A stretch of 64,000 nt of DNA from Streptomyces sp. NBC_01788 (GTDB taxonomy: Bacteria; Actinomycetota; Actinomycetes; Streptomycetales; Streptomycetaceae), in assembly GCF_035917575.1 (NCBI RefSeq), contig NZ_CP109090.1:5084001-5148000 (forward strand), read 5' to 3'. Below are positions 24,676-32,649 of the stretch, piece by piece; position 1 is the stretch's first letter; every line of letters begins with the position of its first letter. Position numbers and translations under genes: made by a program. Below the pieces are notes generated by a model, which had not been told where the DNA came from, made no database searches, and was given only the letters and a program-made list of their open reading frames with translations.

Positions 24676-25527
24676 TCAGTTCAGCAGGGCCCGCGCCGCC
24701 CGCGCCTGTCCCCGCACCTGCTCGGCCGCGGGCTCGTCCACCGCGCCCAGCACCTCGGCGTACGCCTCCAGCTCCCGGGCCCCGCCCACGAAGTCGCCCC
24801 GCTGCACGAGCAGCTGCGCCCGCTCGTACCGCAACCGCGCCGGATGCGACGGCAGCAGCAGCGACAGCTCCACCGCCCACAGCGCCACGTCCGACCGCTC
24901 GGGCCGCACGGCCGCCCAGGCCCGGATGTTGTTCAGGATCCGGGACACGACCTCCAACGGAGTCGCGGGCACCAGCATCGACGGGTCCAGCGGCGCGCCC
25001 GTCGCCCCGGCCACCAGCAGGTCGGCGTCCGCCCCCGTGAGCACCCGGCCCCCGTCGAACGGGTCCGCGAGCACCAGTTCCTCCGCCGCCCCGAACCCCA
25101 CGACGAAGTGCCCGGGCAGCGCGACCCCGCACACCGGGGCCCCGGCCCGCCGCGCGACCTCCATCCACACCACCGACAGCAGGATGGGCAGCCCGCGCCG
25201 CCGCACCAGCACCTCGTGCAGCAGGGAGGACTCCAGCCGCTGGTAGTCCGCCGCCGCGCCGTGGAACCCGTACCGCTCGCCGAGCAGCCGGCACAGGGCC
25301 CGCGCCCACTCCCGCGGCCCGCCCGGCCGGTAGGGCAGCTCCCCGGCGAGCCGGTCCAGCTCCTGCTGCGCCGCGTCCATGCCGGCCTCGTCCAGCGCCC
25401 CGTCGGCCGCCGCACCCATCAGCAGGCACAGCGCCGCGAGGTCCGGCCGCTCGGACCGCGCCTCCTCGCCGAACCGCCGGCGCACCGCGGCGGCCCGTTC
25501 CGGAGACGGCGGATGCGGGGGACTCAT
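24676..25527 (-). CDS. SirB1/transglutaminase-like family protein with TPR-like tail
   Basis: A 283-residue protein. The central SirB1 domain contains YHGAAADY-like and LLHEVLVRRRGLPILLSVVWMEVARRAGAPVCGVALPGHFVVGF. The pattern HEVLxRRxGxPISL...GVxxPGHFLV is characteristic of this transglutaminase_9 family. The last 60 residues (ALWAVELSLLLPSHPARLRYERAQLLVQRGDFVGGARELEAYAEV) look like a tetratricopeptide repeat. The catalytic Cys of true transglutaminases is not apparent. Function in Streptomyces is unknown. The start is ATG 25527. Confidence 0.85.
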   Translation of the reverse strand: MSPPHPPSPERAAAVRRRFGEEARSERPDLAALCLLMGAAADGALDEAGMDAAQQELDRLAGELPYRPGGPREWARALCRLLGERYGFHGAAADYQRLESSLLHEVLVRRRGLPILLSVVWMEVARRAGAPVCGVALPGHFVVGFGAAEELVLADPFDGGRVLTGADADLLVAGATGAPLDPSMLVPATPLEVVSRILNNIRAWAAVRPERSDVALWAVELSLLLPSHPARLRYERAQLLVQRGDFVGGARELEAYAEVLGAVDEPAAEQVRGQARAARALLN

Positions 25528-25556
25528 AGCAGGCTCGTGCCCTTTCACGACGCTCC

Positions 25557-26660
25557 CTACGACGGACCAGCGCCGGAGTTCCGCGGGGACCGAGGCTCCG
25601 GTTCCGCCGGCGACGGCCGCGGGTGTCCGCCGTCGCCGGGCTCCGGGGCGCGGTAGTGGTGGTACGCGTGGTGCGCGCCGAAGCCCATCCCGGCGTACAG
25701 CGCCCGAGCCGCGTCGTTCCCGGTCTCGACCTGGAGCCAGGCCGCCGAGGCGCCCTCGTCGAGGGCGCGGCCGGCGAGCGCGGCGAGCACGGTGGTGGCC
25801 AGGCCCCGACGCCGCAGCGCCGGATCGACCTCGACGGCGGCGAAGGACGCCCAGCGGCCGTCGACGACACACCGTCCGATCGCCGCCGGAACACCGCCCT
25901 CGCCGGGAACCGTCGCGAACCACACCGACGGCCCGCTGCCGAGCACCTTCAGGGCCACCTCGCTCACCCCCTTGCGCTGATACCGCGCAAGCCACGCCTC
26001 GTCGGCCGTGCGGGACAGCACGACCCCGGAGCCCTCGGCCCGGTCGGCGACCGGCGCGAGCGCCCCGATCCACAGCTCGGCGCTCACCTCGCGCACCCAG
26101 CCCCGCCGCTCCAGCTCCGCGCACAGCGTTTCCTGCGTGCCCTCGGCGCCGGTGGCCGTCTGGATGTACGCGGGCAGGCCACGCTCGCCGTACCAGCGTC
26201 GTACGGCATCCAGCGCCGCGTCGAGCGGAAGCCCGGGATCGCCGAGCGGCAGCACTGAATTGGCACGCCGGGTGAATCCCGCGGTCGCCCGCAGCTCCCA
26301 GTCGCCCAGCCGCTCGCTCTCCACCGGCCGCCAGGCCCGCGCCGCCACACGTGCCAGCTCCTCGTACGTGGCCGCCGGACCCCGCCGCCTGGCCGGTGCG
26401 GCCGGTACCACCTTGCCCGCGACCAGGGAGGATTCGGCGACCTGTACGGTCTCGCCACTCTTCCGTGTGATCAGCAGCACACCGTGGTCCCATGATGTGA
26501 GAACTCCGACCGTGTCGGTGAACTTCTCACCCGGCGCGCCAGGTTCGCTCAAGCGCCGAATTGAGACCCGTTTGCCCACATCAGCAGCGGTGATACGGAC
26601 CTCGAGGCGTCCTGTTGCCGATATTTCCACAGGTCTGTTCACCCCTCCTGTTCGGATCAT
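25557..26660 (-). CDS. GNAT family N-acetyltransferase with N-terminal extra domain
   Basis: Up to 367 residues. Residues about 10-75 (GRLEVRITAADVGKRVSIRRL, DTVGVLTSWDHGVLLITRKSGETVQV) form a small beta domain common to an actinobacterial GNAT subgroup. The C-terminal GNAT domain has FAAVEVDPALRRRGLATTVLAALAGRAL and ETGNDAARALYAGMGFGAHHAYHHYR. Between them is a second, degenerate GNAT-like half. Start uncertain: ATG 26660, or GTG 26630 (which has AGGAGG 13 nt upstream). It is divergent from the ferredoxin gene. Confidence 0.85.
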   Translation of the reverse strand: MIRTGGVNRPVEISATGRLEVRITAADVGKRVSIRRLSEPGAPGEKFTDTVGVLTSWDHGVLLITRKSGETVQVAESSLVAGKVVPAAPARRRGPAATYEELARVAARAWRPVESERLGDWELRATAGFTRRANSVLPLGDPGLPLDAALDAVRRWYGERGLPAYIQTATGAEGTQETLCAELERRGWVREVSAELWIGALAPVADRAEGSGVVLSRTADEAWLARYQRKGVSEVALKVLGSGPSVWFATVPGEGGVPAAIGRCVVDGRWASFAAVEVDPALRRRGLATTVLAALAGRALDEGASAAWLQVETGNDAARALYAGMGFGAHHAYHHYRAPEPGDGGHPRPSPAEPEPRSPRNSGAGPS

Positions 26661-26770
26661 GCCCCGGAACGGAGATACTAGGGGCGGGCATCGACGACGC
26701 CGCGCTCCCGCGCGCCAGGCGGCGGAGCCTGTGGAGGCCCGCCGGCGCCCTATCGAGGAGGAACGACAGC

Positions 26771-27091
26771 GTGACCTACGTCATCGCGCAGCCTTGTGTC
26801 GACGTCAAGGACAAGGCGTGCATCGAGGAGTGCCCGGTCGACTGCATCTACGAGGGCCAGCGGTCCTTGTACATCCACCCGGACGAATGCGTCGACTGCG
26901 GAGCCTGCGAACCGGTCTGCCCGGTCGAGGCGATCTTCTACGAGGACGACACTCCCGAGGAGTGGAAGGACTACTACAAGGCCAACGTCGAGTTCTTCGA
27001 CGAGCTCGGCTCTCCCGGTGGCGCCAGCAAGCTGGGGCTGATCGAGCGCGACCACCCCATCATCGCCGCGCTGCCGCCGCAGAACCAGTAA
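26771..27091 (+). CDS. fdxA: Seven-iron ferredoxin
   Basis: A 106-residue protein. The cysteines at 9, 17 and 50 fit a [3Fe-4S] cluster, and 21, 40, 43 and 46 fit a [4Fe-4S] cluster (CIEECPVDC and CVDCGACEPVCP). The C-terminal extension (YYKANVEFFDELGSPGGASKLG) is typical of actinobacterial FdxA. It is a small cytoplasmic electron carrier, for example for cytochrome P450s. GTG 26771 is preceded by GAGGAGG. A long hairpin with TTTT follows. Confidence 0.95.
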   Translation: MTYVIAQPCVDVKDKACIEECPVDCIYEGQRSLYIHPDECVDCGACEPVCPVEAIFYEDDTPEEWKDYYKANVEFFDELGSPGGASKLGLIERDHPIIAALPPQNQ

Positions 27092-27110
27092 CAGCGGCCC
27101 GTCTTCGCGC

Positions 27111-27177
27111 CGCCTCGGTCCCGTACGGCCTGATCGCACTCCAGCGCTCCGCTCGCCGCACGGGACCGAGGCGTTTT
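27111..27177 (+). terminator. Terminator after fdxA
   Basis: Arms 27111-27124 (CGCCTCGGTCCCGT) and 27160-27173 (ACGGGACCGAGGCG) are perfectly complementary, 14 bp, around a 35-nt loop and followed by TTTT. It may attenuate read-through into dapC, 28 nt downstream. Confidence 0.85.
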
Positions 27178-27204
27178 CCGGACCAGAAAGTGAGCCTGAT
27201 CCCC

Positions 27205-28326
27205 GTGTCCGCACTCTCCGACCGGCTCCCCGCCTTTCCCTGGGACAAGCTCGAGCCGTACAAGAAGACGGCCGCAGCCCATCCGGACGGCATCGTCGAC
27301 CTGTCGGTCGGCACTCCGGTGGACCCGGTCCCCGATCTGATCCAGAAGGCGCTGATCGCGGCCGCGGACTCCCCGGGCTACCCGACCGTGTGGGGCACGC
27401 CCGAACTGCGTGAGGCGCTCACCGGCTGGGTCGAGCGTCGGCTCGGCGCGCGGGACGTCACCCACCGGCACGTCCTGCCGATCGTCGGCTCCAAGGAACT
27501 GGTCGCCTGGCTCCCGACCCAGCTCGGCCTCGGCCCCGGCGACAAGGTCGCGTACCCGCGCCTGGCCTACCCGACCTACGAGGTCGGCGCCCGCCTGGCC
27601 GGCGCGGACCACCTCGTCTACTCGACGACACCGGGCGTCGGCGTGCCGGGCCCCACGGAGCTGGACCCGGCGGGCCTGCGGCTGCTGTGGCTGAACTCGC
27701 CCTCCAACCCCACGGGTCAGGTGCTGCCCAAGGAGGAGCTGCGCAGGATCGTCGCCTGGGCCCGCGAGCACGGCGTGCTGGTCGTCTCCGACGAGTGCTA
27801 CCTGGAGCTGGGCTGGGAGGCCGACCCGGTCTCGGTCCTGCACCCGGACGTGAACGGCGGCTCGTACGAGGGCATCGTCGCGGTCCACTCGCTGTCCAAG
27901 CGCTCGAACCTGGCCGGCTACCGCGCCGCCTTCCTGGCCGGTGACCCGGCCGTCCTCGGCCCGCTGCTGGAGATCCGCAAGCACGGCGGCATGATGACCT
28001 CGGCGCCGACGCAGGCGGCGGTGGTGGCCGCCCTCGGCGACGACACCCACGTCCGCGAGCAGCGCGAGCGCTACGCCGCCCGCCGCGAAACCCTGCGCGG
28101 GGCCCTGCTCGCCCACGGCTTCCGCATAGAGCACAGCGAGGCGAGCCTCTACCTGTGGGCCACGCGCGACGAGTCCTGCTGGACCACGGTCGCCGACCTC
28201 GCCGAGCGGGGCATCCTGGTCGCCCCGGGCGACTTCTACGGCCCGGCGGGCGCGGACTTCGTACGCGTCGCGCTGACGGCGACGGACGAGCGGGTCCGCG
28301 CGGCCGTGGAGCGCCTGGCCGGGTAG
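27205..28326 (+). CDS. dapC: Succinyldiaminopimelate transaminase (bifunctional-type aminotransferase)
   Basis: A PLP enzyme of fold type I, about 373 residues. Characteristic parts are LSVGTPVDPVP, SPGYPTVWGTPELREAL, the NSPSNPTGQVLPKEEL loop, VVSDECYLELGW and the PLP lysine in VHSLSKRSNLAGYR. It converts N-succinyl-2-amino-6-oxopimelate to N-succinyl-LL-diaminopimelate for lysine and peptidoglycan. A DapE-like gene lies 1.7 kb downstream. GTG 27205 is chosen; GTG 27190 is possible. Confidence 0.9.
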   Translation: MSALSDRLPAFPWDKLEPYKKTAAAHPDGIVDLSVGTPVDPVPDLIQKALIAAADSPGYPTVWGTPELREALTGWVERRLGARDVTHRHVLPIVGSKELVAWLPTQLGLGPGDKVAYPRLAYPTYEVGARLAGADHLVYSTTPGVGVPGPTELDPAGLRLLWLNSPSNPTGQVLPKEELRRIVAWAREHGVLVVSDECYLELGWEADPVSVLHPDVNGGSYEGIVAVHSLSKRSNLAGYRAAFLAGDPAVLGPLLEIRKHGGMMTSAPTQAAVVAALGDDTHVREQRERYAARRETLRGALLAHGFRIEHSEASLYLWATRDESCWTTVADLAERGILVAPGDFYGPAGADFVRVALTATDERVRAAVERLAG

Positions 28327-28371
28327 CCGGCGACGGCTAACCCGCGCCGGCACGGCGACGAAGCCTTACGA

Positions 28372-28410
28372 CGACGGGGTCCGGGGTTTGGAAACCCCCG
28401 GACCCCGTCG
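28372..28410. terminator. Strong bidirectional terminator between dapC and the small secreted protein gene
   Basis: Arms 28372-28386 and 28396-28410 are perfect 15-bp complements (CGACGGGGTCCGGGG against CCCCGGACCCCGTCG) around a 9-nt loop, between two converging genes. Confidence 0.9.
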
Positions 28411-28427
28411 GGTCGTGCGCGCGGTGC

Positions 28428-28799
28428 TCAGCCGATCGGCAGGCCGGAGACCGGCAGGGACGGCGTCGGCAGCCCGCCCTTCTTCGCCGTCTGCGCGGCG
28501 CCGCCGAGCAGCCCGCCCGCGGACCCCGCCGCGCCGCCCGCCGCCTTCTGGGCCGCCGGCGCCGCCTGCTTAACGACCTTGCCGCCGGAGTCGCCCGCGA
28601 CCCCGGTGACGTGCTGCGCGGCACCGTCCACGGTGTTGCCGACGCTCGCCGAGTCCAGGGCGGTCAGCCCGCCGAGGTTCGGGGCGGCGGGCAGCTCGGG
28701 GGCAGCGCTGGCGGCACCGGCCGCACCGACCCCGGCGGCCGCTCCCGCAGCGACGAGCAGCGCGGCACGGGCGATCCGGCGGGTCAGGGGGAGGGACAT
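28428..28799 (-). CDS. Small secreted protein, Ala/Gly-rich
   Basis: A 123-residue protein with a clear Sec signal peptide: basic MSLPLTRRIARA, a hydrophobic core, and cleavage near ASA-AP around residue 33. The mature part is low in complexity (GDSGGKVVKQAAPAAQKAAGGAAGSAGGLLGGAAQ) and lacks a recognisable domain. Similar small exported proteins are frequent in Streptomyces and are sometimes mislabelled as ATP-binding. Role unknown. Confidence 0.8.
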   Translation of the reverse strand: MSLPLTRRIARAALLVAAGAAAGVGAAGAASAAPELPAAPNLGGLTALDSASVGNTVDGAAQHVTGVAGDSGGKVVKQAAPAAQKAAGGAAGSAGGLLGGAAQTAKKGGLPTPSLPVSGLPIG

Positions 28800-28946
28800 G
28801 TTGCTCCTTCGACGGAGGGAACGGACGCTCTGACTACCGCTCGAAGTCCGCGAAGGTTGCGGCGGGCCAACGTAAAGAGTTGGTAACGCGTCGCATTATC
28901 AGGTACGCGGAAAAGCTTCACTCACGCCACAGGGTGACGAGTCGTA

Positions 28947-29930
28947 CTAACGCCCGGTCGTGGTGATGTGCACCGAGCCCGCCGCCCGCTCCGCTCCCGC
29001 AGTACCCCGCGTCTGCGCCGCCCGCCACCGGCTGTCGGTCATCCCGGCCTTCCACTGCCAGCCGCCGTAGGAGACCTGCTCGATGTGCAGCGCGGAGGCG
29101 TTGGCCACCGCCCAGTGCGCGAACTGCCAGCCCCGCTGCCGCGCGCTGCGCCCGGCGGCGGCCGTGTCGTCGGGCACGGGCACCGTCACGGTCCGCCCTT
29201 CCCCGCCCGCGACCGGGGTCGGCGTGGGCGAGGGCGCTGGCGAAGCGGTGCCGCCGACCTCCGCGCCCGCCTCCTGCACCACGTCCCGGCCGAAGTCCCG
29301 GACGAGCGCGGCACGCACCGCGTCGGGCCCGCTGGACCGGGTCGGGCCGGGGCGGCCCTGGCAGGCCAGCGTGGCCCCGGAGCGGCCGGTGAGCGCGGCG
29401 GCGAGCAGCGTCGCGTCCGGCTCGTGCTTGGCGTACGCCTGCGGGAAGCCGCTGCGCTGCACGCGCTGCGCGGCCACGGTCAGCGGCAGCCGCGTGTAGC
29501 CGGGCACCTTGTTCAGATGGTCGTAGAAGATCCCCGCCGAGTAGGAGGGGTCCATGATCTCCTCCGGTGTGCCCCAGCCCTGCGAGGGCCGCTGCTGGAA
29601 GAGGCCGAGGGAGTCCCGGTCGCCGAAGTCGATGTTGCGCAGCGCGGACTCCTGGAGCGCGGTGGCCAGTGCGATGGTCACCGCCCGCTCGGGCATGCCG
29701 CGCCCGGTGCCGACGGCCGCGATCGTCGCCGCGTTCACCGCCTGCTCCGGCGTGAACCGGTACGACGCTCCGTCGCCCTTGCCGGAGACGACCTCGCAGC
29801 CCGGACCCGAGGTGCCTCCGGTGAGGTACTGCACCGAGAGGTAGCCCGCGAGCCCGAGCAGGACCACGAAGGCCGCCCCGAACCGGAGGAGGCGGCCACG
29901 ACGCTTGGAAGAGGGGGGAGGGTGCGGCAC
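28947..29930 (-). CDS. Secreted or membrane-anchored protein with lysozyme/transglycosylase-like conserved core
   Basis: About 327 residues from GTG 29930. A basic start (SSKRRGRLLR) and one hydrophobic helix (FGAAFVVLLGLAGYLSVQYL) anchor or export it. The conserved core RAVTIALATALQESALRNIDFGDRDSLGLFQQRPSQGWGT has the look of a lytic-transglycosylase fold (a Glu in ALQES, then the GLFQ motif), though no enzymatic role is established. A Pro/Ser linker and a C-terminal domain ending GWQWKAGMTDSRWRA follow. It is divergent from the dapE-like gene. Confidence 0.8.
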   Translation of the reverse strand: MPHPPPSSKRRGRLLRFGAAFVVLLGLAGYLSVQYLTGGTSGPGCEVVSGKGDGASYRFTPEQAVNAATIAAVGTGRGMPERAVTIALATALQESALRNIDFGDRDSLGLFQQRPSQGWGTPEEIMDPSYSAGIFYDHLNKVPGYTRLPLTVAAQRVQRSGFPQAYAKHEPDATLLAAALTGRSGATLACQGRPGPTRSSGPDAVRAALVRDFGRDVVQEAGAEVGGTASPAPSPTPTPVAGGEGRTVTVPVPDDTAAAGRSARQRGWQFAHWAVANASALHIEQVSYGGWQWKAGMTDSRWRAAQTRGTAGAERAAGSVHITTTGR

Positions 29931-30011
29931 GCCTACAAGGTACTGGAGGCAGGCGGGACTGGTGAGGCAGGTGTGGACAATGCGCGGCGGCAGTGCGGCG
30001 GTTCGCCGGGT

Positions 30012-30017
30012 TAGGGT
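30012..30017 (+). promoter_or_regulatory. -10 element of a likely leaderless promoter for the dapE-like gene
   Basis: TAGGGT ends 7 nt before ATG 30025, and no ribosome-binding site precedes the ATG. This spacing places the transcription start at the A of ATG. Confidence 0.5.
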
Positions 30018-30024
30018 CGATCGC

Positions 30025-31104
30025 ATGGCCGATAACCCGCTTGATCTCACGTTGGACGCCGCGCGCCTGACCGCGCGACTCGTCGACTTCCCCTCGGAGA
30101 GCGGCACCGAGAAGCCGCTCGCCGACGCGATCGAGGCCGCACTGCGGGCGCTGCCGCACCTGACGGTCGACCGTCTCGGCAACAACGTCGTCGCCCGCAC
30201 GGACCTCGGGCGCGCGCAGCGGGTGATCCTGGCCGGCCACATCGACACGGTCCCGATCGCCGGGAACGTCCCCTCGCGGCTCGACGACGACGGCGTCCTG
30301 TGGGGCTGCGGCACCTGCGACATGAAGTCCGGAGTGGCGGTCCAGCTGCGCATCGCGGCCACGGTCCCCGCCCCCAACCGCGACCTGACCTTCGTCTTCT
30401 ACGACAACGAGGAGGTCGCCGCCGAGCTGAACGGGCTCAAGCACGTCGCCGAGGCGTGCCCGGAGTGGCTGGCCGGCGACTTCGCCGTGCTGCTCGAACC
30501 CTCCGACGGCGAGGTCGAGGGCGGCTGCCAGGGCACGCTGCGGGTGCTGCTGAGGACCACGGGCGAGCGGGCCCACTCGGCGCGCGGCTGGATGGGCTCC
30601 AACGCCATCCACGCCGCCGCGCCGATCTTGCGGCGGCTCGCCGAGTACCAGCCGCGTCATCCGGTCATCGACGGCCTGGAGTACCGCGAGGGCCTCAACG
30701 CGGTCGGCGTCCTGGGCGGGGTGGCGGGCAACGTCATCCCCGACGAGTGCGTGGTCACGGTCAACTTCCGGTACGCCCCGGACCGCACCGAGGAGGAGGC
30801 CGTCGCCCACGTCCGCGAGGTGTTCGCGGACTGCGGAGTGGAGGAGTTCGTGATCGACGACCACAGCGGCGGCGCCCTGCCGGGTCTGAACCACCCGGCC
30901 GCGGCGGCGTTCATCGAGGCGGTCGGCGGCACCCCGCGCCCGAAGTACGGCTGGACGGATGTCTCACGCTTCTCGGCGCTGGGCATCCCCGCCGTCAACT
31001 ACGGCCCCGGCAACCCACACTTGGCGCACAAGCGCGACGAGCGGGTGGAGACGGCCAAGATCCTCGCGGGCGAGGAGCGTCTGCGGGCCTGGCTCACGGA
31101 CTGA
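30025..31104 (+). CDS. dapE: Succinyl-diaminopimelate desuccinylase (M20 family)
   Basis: A 359-residue M20 metallo-amidohydrolase. Metal ligands lie in LAGHIDTVP, GCDMKSGVAV (with the catalytic Asp in the first motif) and DNEEVAAELNG. The lid domain has ERAHSARGWMGSNAIHAAAPIL, and the last His is in NPHLAHKRDE. It hydrolyses N-succinyl-LL-diaminopimelate to LL-diaminopimelate, one step after DapC. The gene appears leaderless. Confidence 0.92.
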   Translation: MADNPLDLTLDAARLTARLVDFPSESGTEKPLADAIEAALRALPHLTVDRLGNNVVARTDLGRAQRVILAGHIDTVPIAGNVPSRLDDDGVLWGCGTCDMKSGVAVQLRIAATVPAPNRDLTFVFYDNEEVAAELNGLKHVAEACPEWLAGDFAVLLEPSDGEVEGGCQGTLRVLLRTTGERAHSARGWMGSNAIHAAAPILRRLAEYQPRHPVIDGLEYREGLNAVGVLGGVAGNVIPDECVVTVNFRYAPDRTEEEAVAHVREVFADCGVEEFVIDDHSGGALPGLNHPAAAAFIEAVGGTPRPKYGWTDVSRFSALGIPAVNYGPGNPHLAHKRDERVETAKILAGEERLRAWLTD

Positions 31105-31190
31105 CCACTGCGGACATACCGACGTCCCCCTCTCCTGACCCCCGCGGATCTACGCTGAGGTGGAACGTCACACAAGCGGAGGGAGCGTAC

Positions 31191-31949
31191 ATGCCAACAG
31201 GGAATCCCGAGGGCAAGAAGCGGCCACCGGACGAGCAGCGACTGGGGCCGGTCCTCCGGCGGCGCGGTCAGGTCCAGGCGAGCACCACGGACCAGCGGCT
31301 GCTGGACGAGCGCGCCCCCACGGACTGGGTCCACACCGACCCCTGGCGCGTGCTGCGCATCCAGTCGGAGTTCATCGAGGGCTTCGGCACGCTCGCCGAA
31401 CTCCCGCCCGCCATCAGCGTGTTCGGCTCCGCGCGGACGGCGGTGGACTCGCCGGAGTACGACGCGGGGGTGAAGCTCGGGCGGGGCCTGGTCGAGGCGG
31501 GCTTCGCGGTGATCACGGGCGGCGGCCCGGGCGCGATGGAGGCGGCGAACAAGGGCGCTCTCGAGGCCGGAGGCGTCTCGGTGGGCCTGGGCATCGAGCT
31601 GCCCTTCGAGCAGGGCCTGAACGCCTATGTCGACATCGGCCTCAACTTCCGGTACTTCTTCGTTCGCAAGATGATGTTCGTCAAGTACGCGCAGGGCTTC
31701 GTCGTCCTGCCCGGCGGCCTCGGCACCCTGGACGAGCTCTTCGAGGCCCTGACCCTGGTGCAGACCCAGAAGGTCACCCGCTTCCCGATCGTCCTCTTCG
31801 GCAGCGCGTACTGGGGCGGCCTGGTCGACTGGCTGGAGAACACCCTGATCGCCCAGGGCAAGGCGGCCCAGGCGGACCTCACCCTGTTCCACGTCACGGA
31901 CGACGTGAGCGAGGCGGTGGCCCTGATGTCCAAGGAGGCAGGCCGCTAG
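31191..31949 (+). CDS. TIGR00730 family Rossmann-fold protein (LOG-like)
   Basis: A 252-residue protein with the LOG/lysine-decarboxylase-like fold: ISVFGSARTAVDSPEYDAGVKLG, the nucleotide-binding VITGGGPGAMEAANKGALEAGG, and the phosphoribohydrolase motif VVLPGGLGTLDELFEALTLVQT (PGGxGTxxE). Characterised relatives release cytokinin-type bases from nucleoside 5'-monophosphates. An N-terminal extension of about 65 residues is usual in actinobacteria. ATG 31191 follows GGAGGG. A MITE-like element begins exactly at its stop codon. Confidence 0.9.
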   Translation: MPTGNPEGKKRPPDEQRLGPVLRRRGQVQASTTDQRLLDERAPTDWVHTDPWRVLRIQSEFIEGFGTLAELPPAISVFGSARTAVDSPEYDAGVKLGRGLVEAGFAVITGGGPGAMEAANKGALEAGGVSVGLGIELPFEQGLNAYVDIGLNFRYFFVRKMMFVKYAQGFVVLPGGLGTLDELFEALTLVQTQKVTRFPIVLFGSAYWGGLVDWLENTLIAQGKAAQADLTLFHVTDDVSEAVALMSKEAGR

Positions 31950-32136
31950 GGCCTCTCGTTTGGATCATGCCGGGCTCGCGGGGTCTGGCACCGCTCCCCC
32001 AAGCTCTTCGAGCTGGGGGCGCCCCCAGCGGCGTTGTCGTCGGTTGGCAGGGCTCCGCCCTGCCGCCCTCCTCCGCCTTGCGATACACGGCATCAGACCC
32101 CGCTCCCTGATCCGGCCTGATCCAAACGAAAGACCT
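31949..32136. mobile_element. MITE-like element, 188 bp
   Basis: Left end 31949-31973 and right end 32112-32136 are inverted copies matching at 21 of 25 positions, with a common core CGTTTGGATCA. The interior holds hairpins (for example around 32000-32035) and no ORF. I recall similar CGTTTGGATCA-ended small elements in other Streptomyces genomes. No target duplication could be recognised. It begins at the last base of the LOG gene stop codon. Confidence 0.6.
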
Positions 32137-32649
32137 TGGCCCCGTCCTGCGGGCCGCCGGCCTGCGCCCTGCGGCCGCTGATCCCCGTCCTGCGGGCGGC
32201 CAGAACCCGCCCGGCGGACGACCTGCGCCCGCACGACCGGGGCTGCTGGCGCCCCTGCTTGGCGCCCGTACAACCCGGGCTACTGGCGTCCGCAGGACCG
32301 GCGCTAGTGGCGACGGTACGGCGGGGCACTGGCGCCCGTACGGTGCTTCCGAGCGTCGGCACGGCGCGGCCCCGGGGCCGGGACGACAGGGCTTCGGCAC
32401 TTCGCATGGCGCGGCACTGGCTCGGTGCGACGGGTCGCCGGCACCTGCACGGTGCGGCACTGGCGCCCGTACGGTGCTTCCGAGCGTCGGCACGGCGCGG
32501 CCCCGGGGTCGGGACGACGGGGCTCCGGCACTTCGCGCGGTGCGGCACTGGCGCCCGTGCGGCGGGGCCAGTGCCGTCCGTACGGCAGGGCTCGTGACCC
32601 GCGCGGCGGGGCTCCGGAGTCTGTGCGGTGGGGGAGTGGGCTCCCGGTT
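32137..32649. other. Repeat-rich intergenic region between the MITE-like element and folP2
   Basis: About 500 bp without a credible gene. Open frames on both strands exist only because of high GC, and they change along the repeats. Content is the degenerate repeat field described at 32326-32568. Confidence 0.6.
32326..32568. repeat. Direct repeat field, 80-bp units with 131-bp spacing
   Basis: 32326-32405 and 32457-32536 are almost identical (three differences noted by eye) at an offset of 131 bp. A third partial copy (GCACTGGCGCCCGT) starts near 32544. More distant fragments of the same motif occur from about 32280. No frame is convincing as coding. Confidence 0.75.

Noticed and set aside
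28918..30894. Minus-strand open frame of 658 codons
   Set aside because: Antisense to the dapE-like gene and out of frame with the secreted protein gene; its composition is repetitive with no domain.
32136..32649. Several overlapping ORFs in the repeat field
   Set aside because: They follow the repeats rather than a coding frame, lack ribosome sites and use bases equally at all codon positions.
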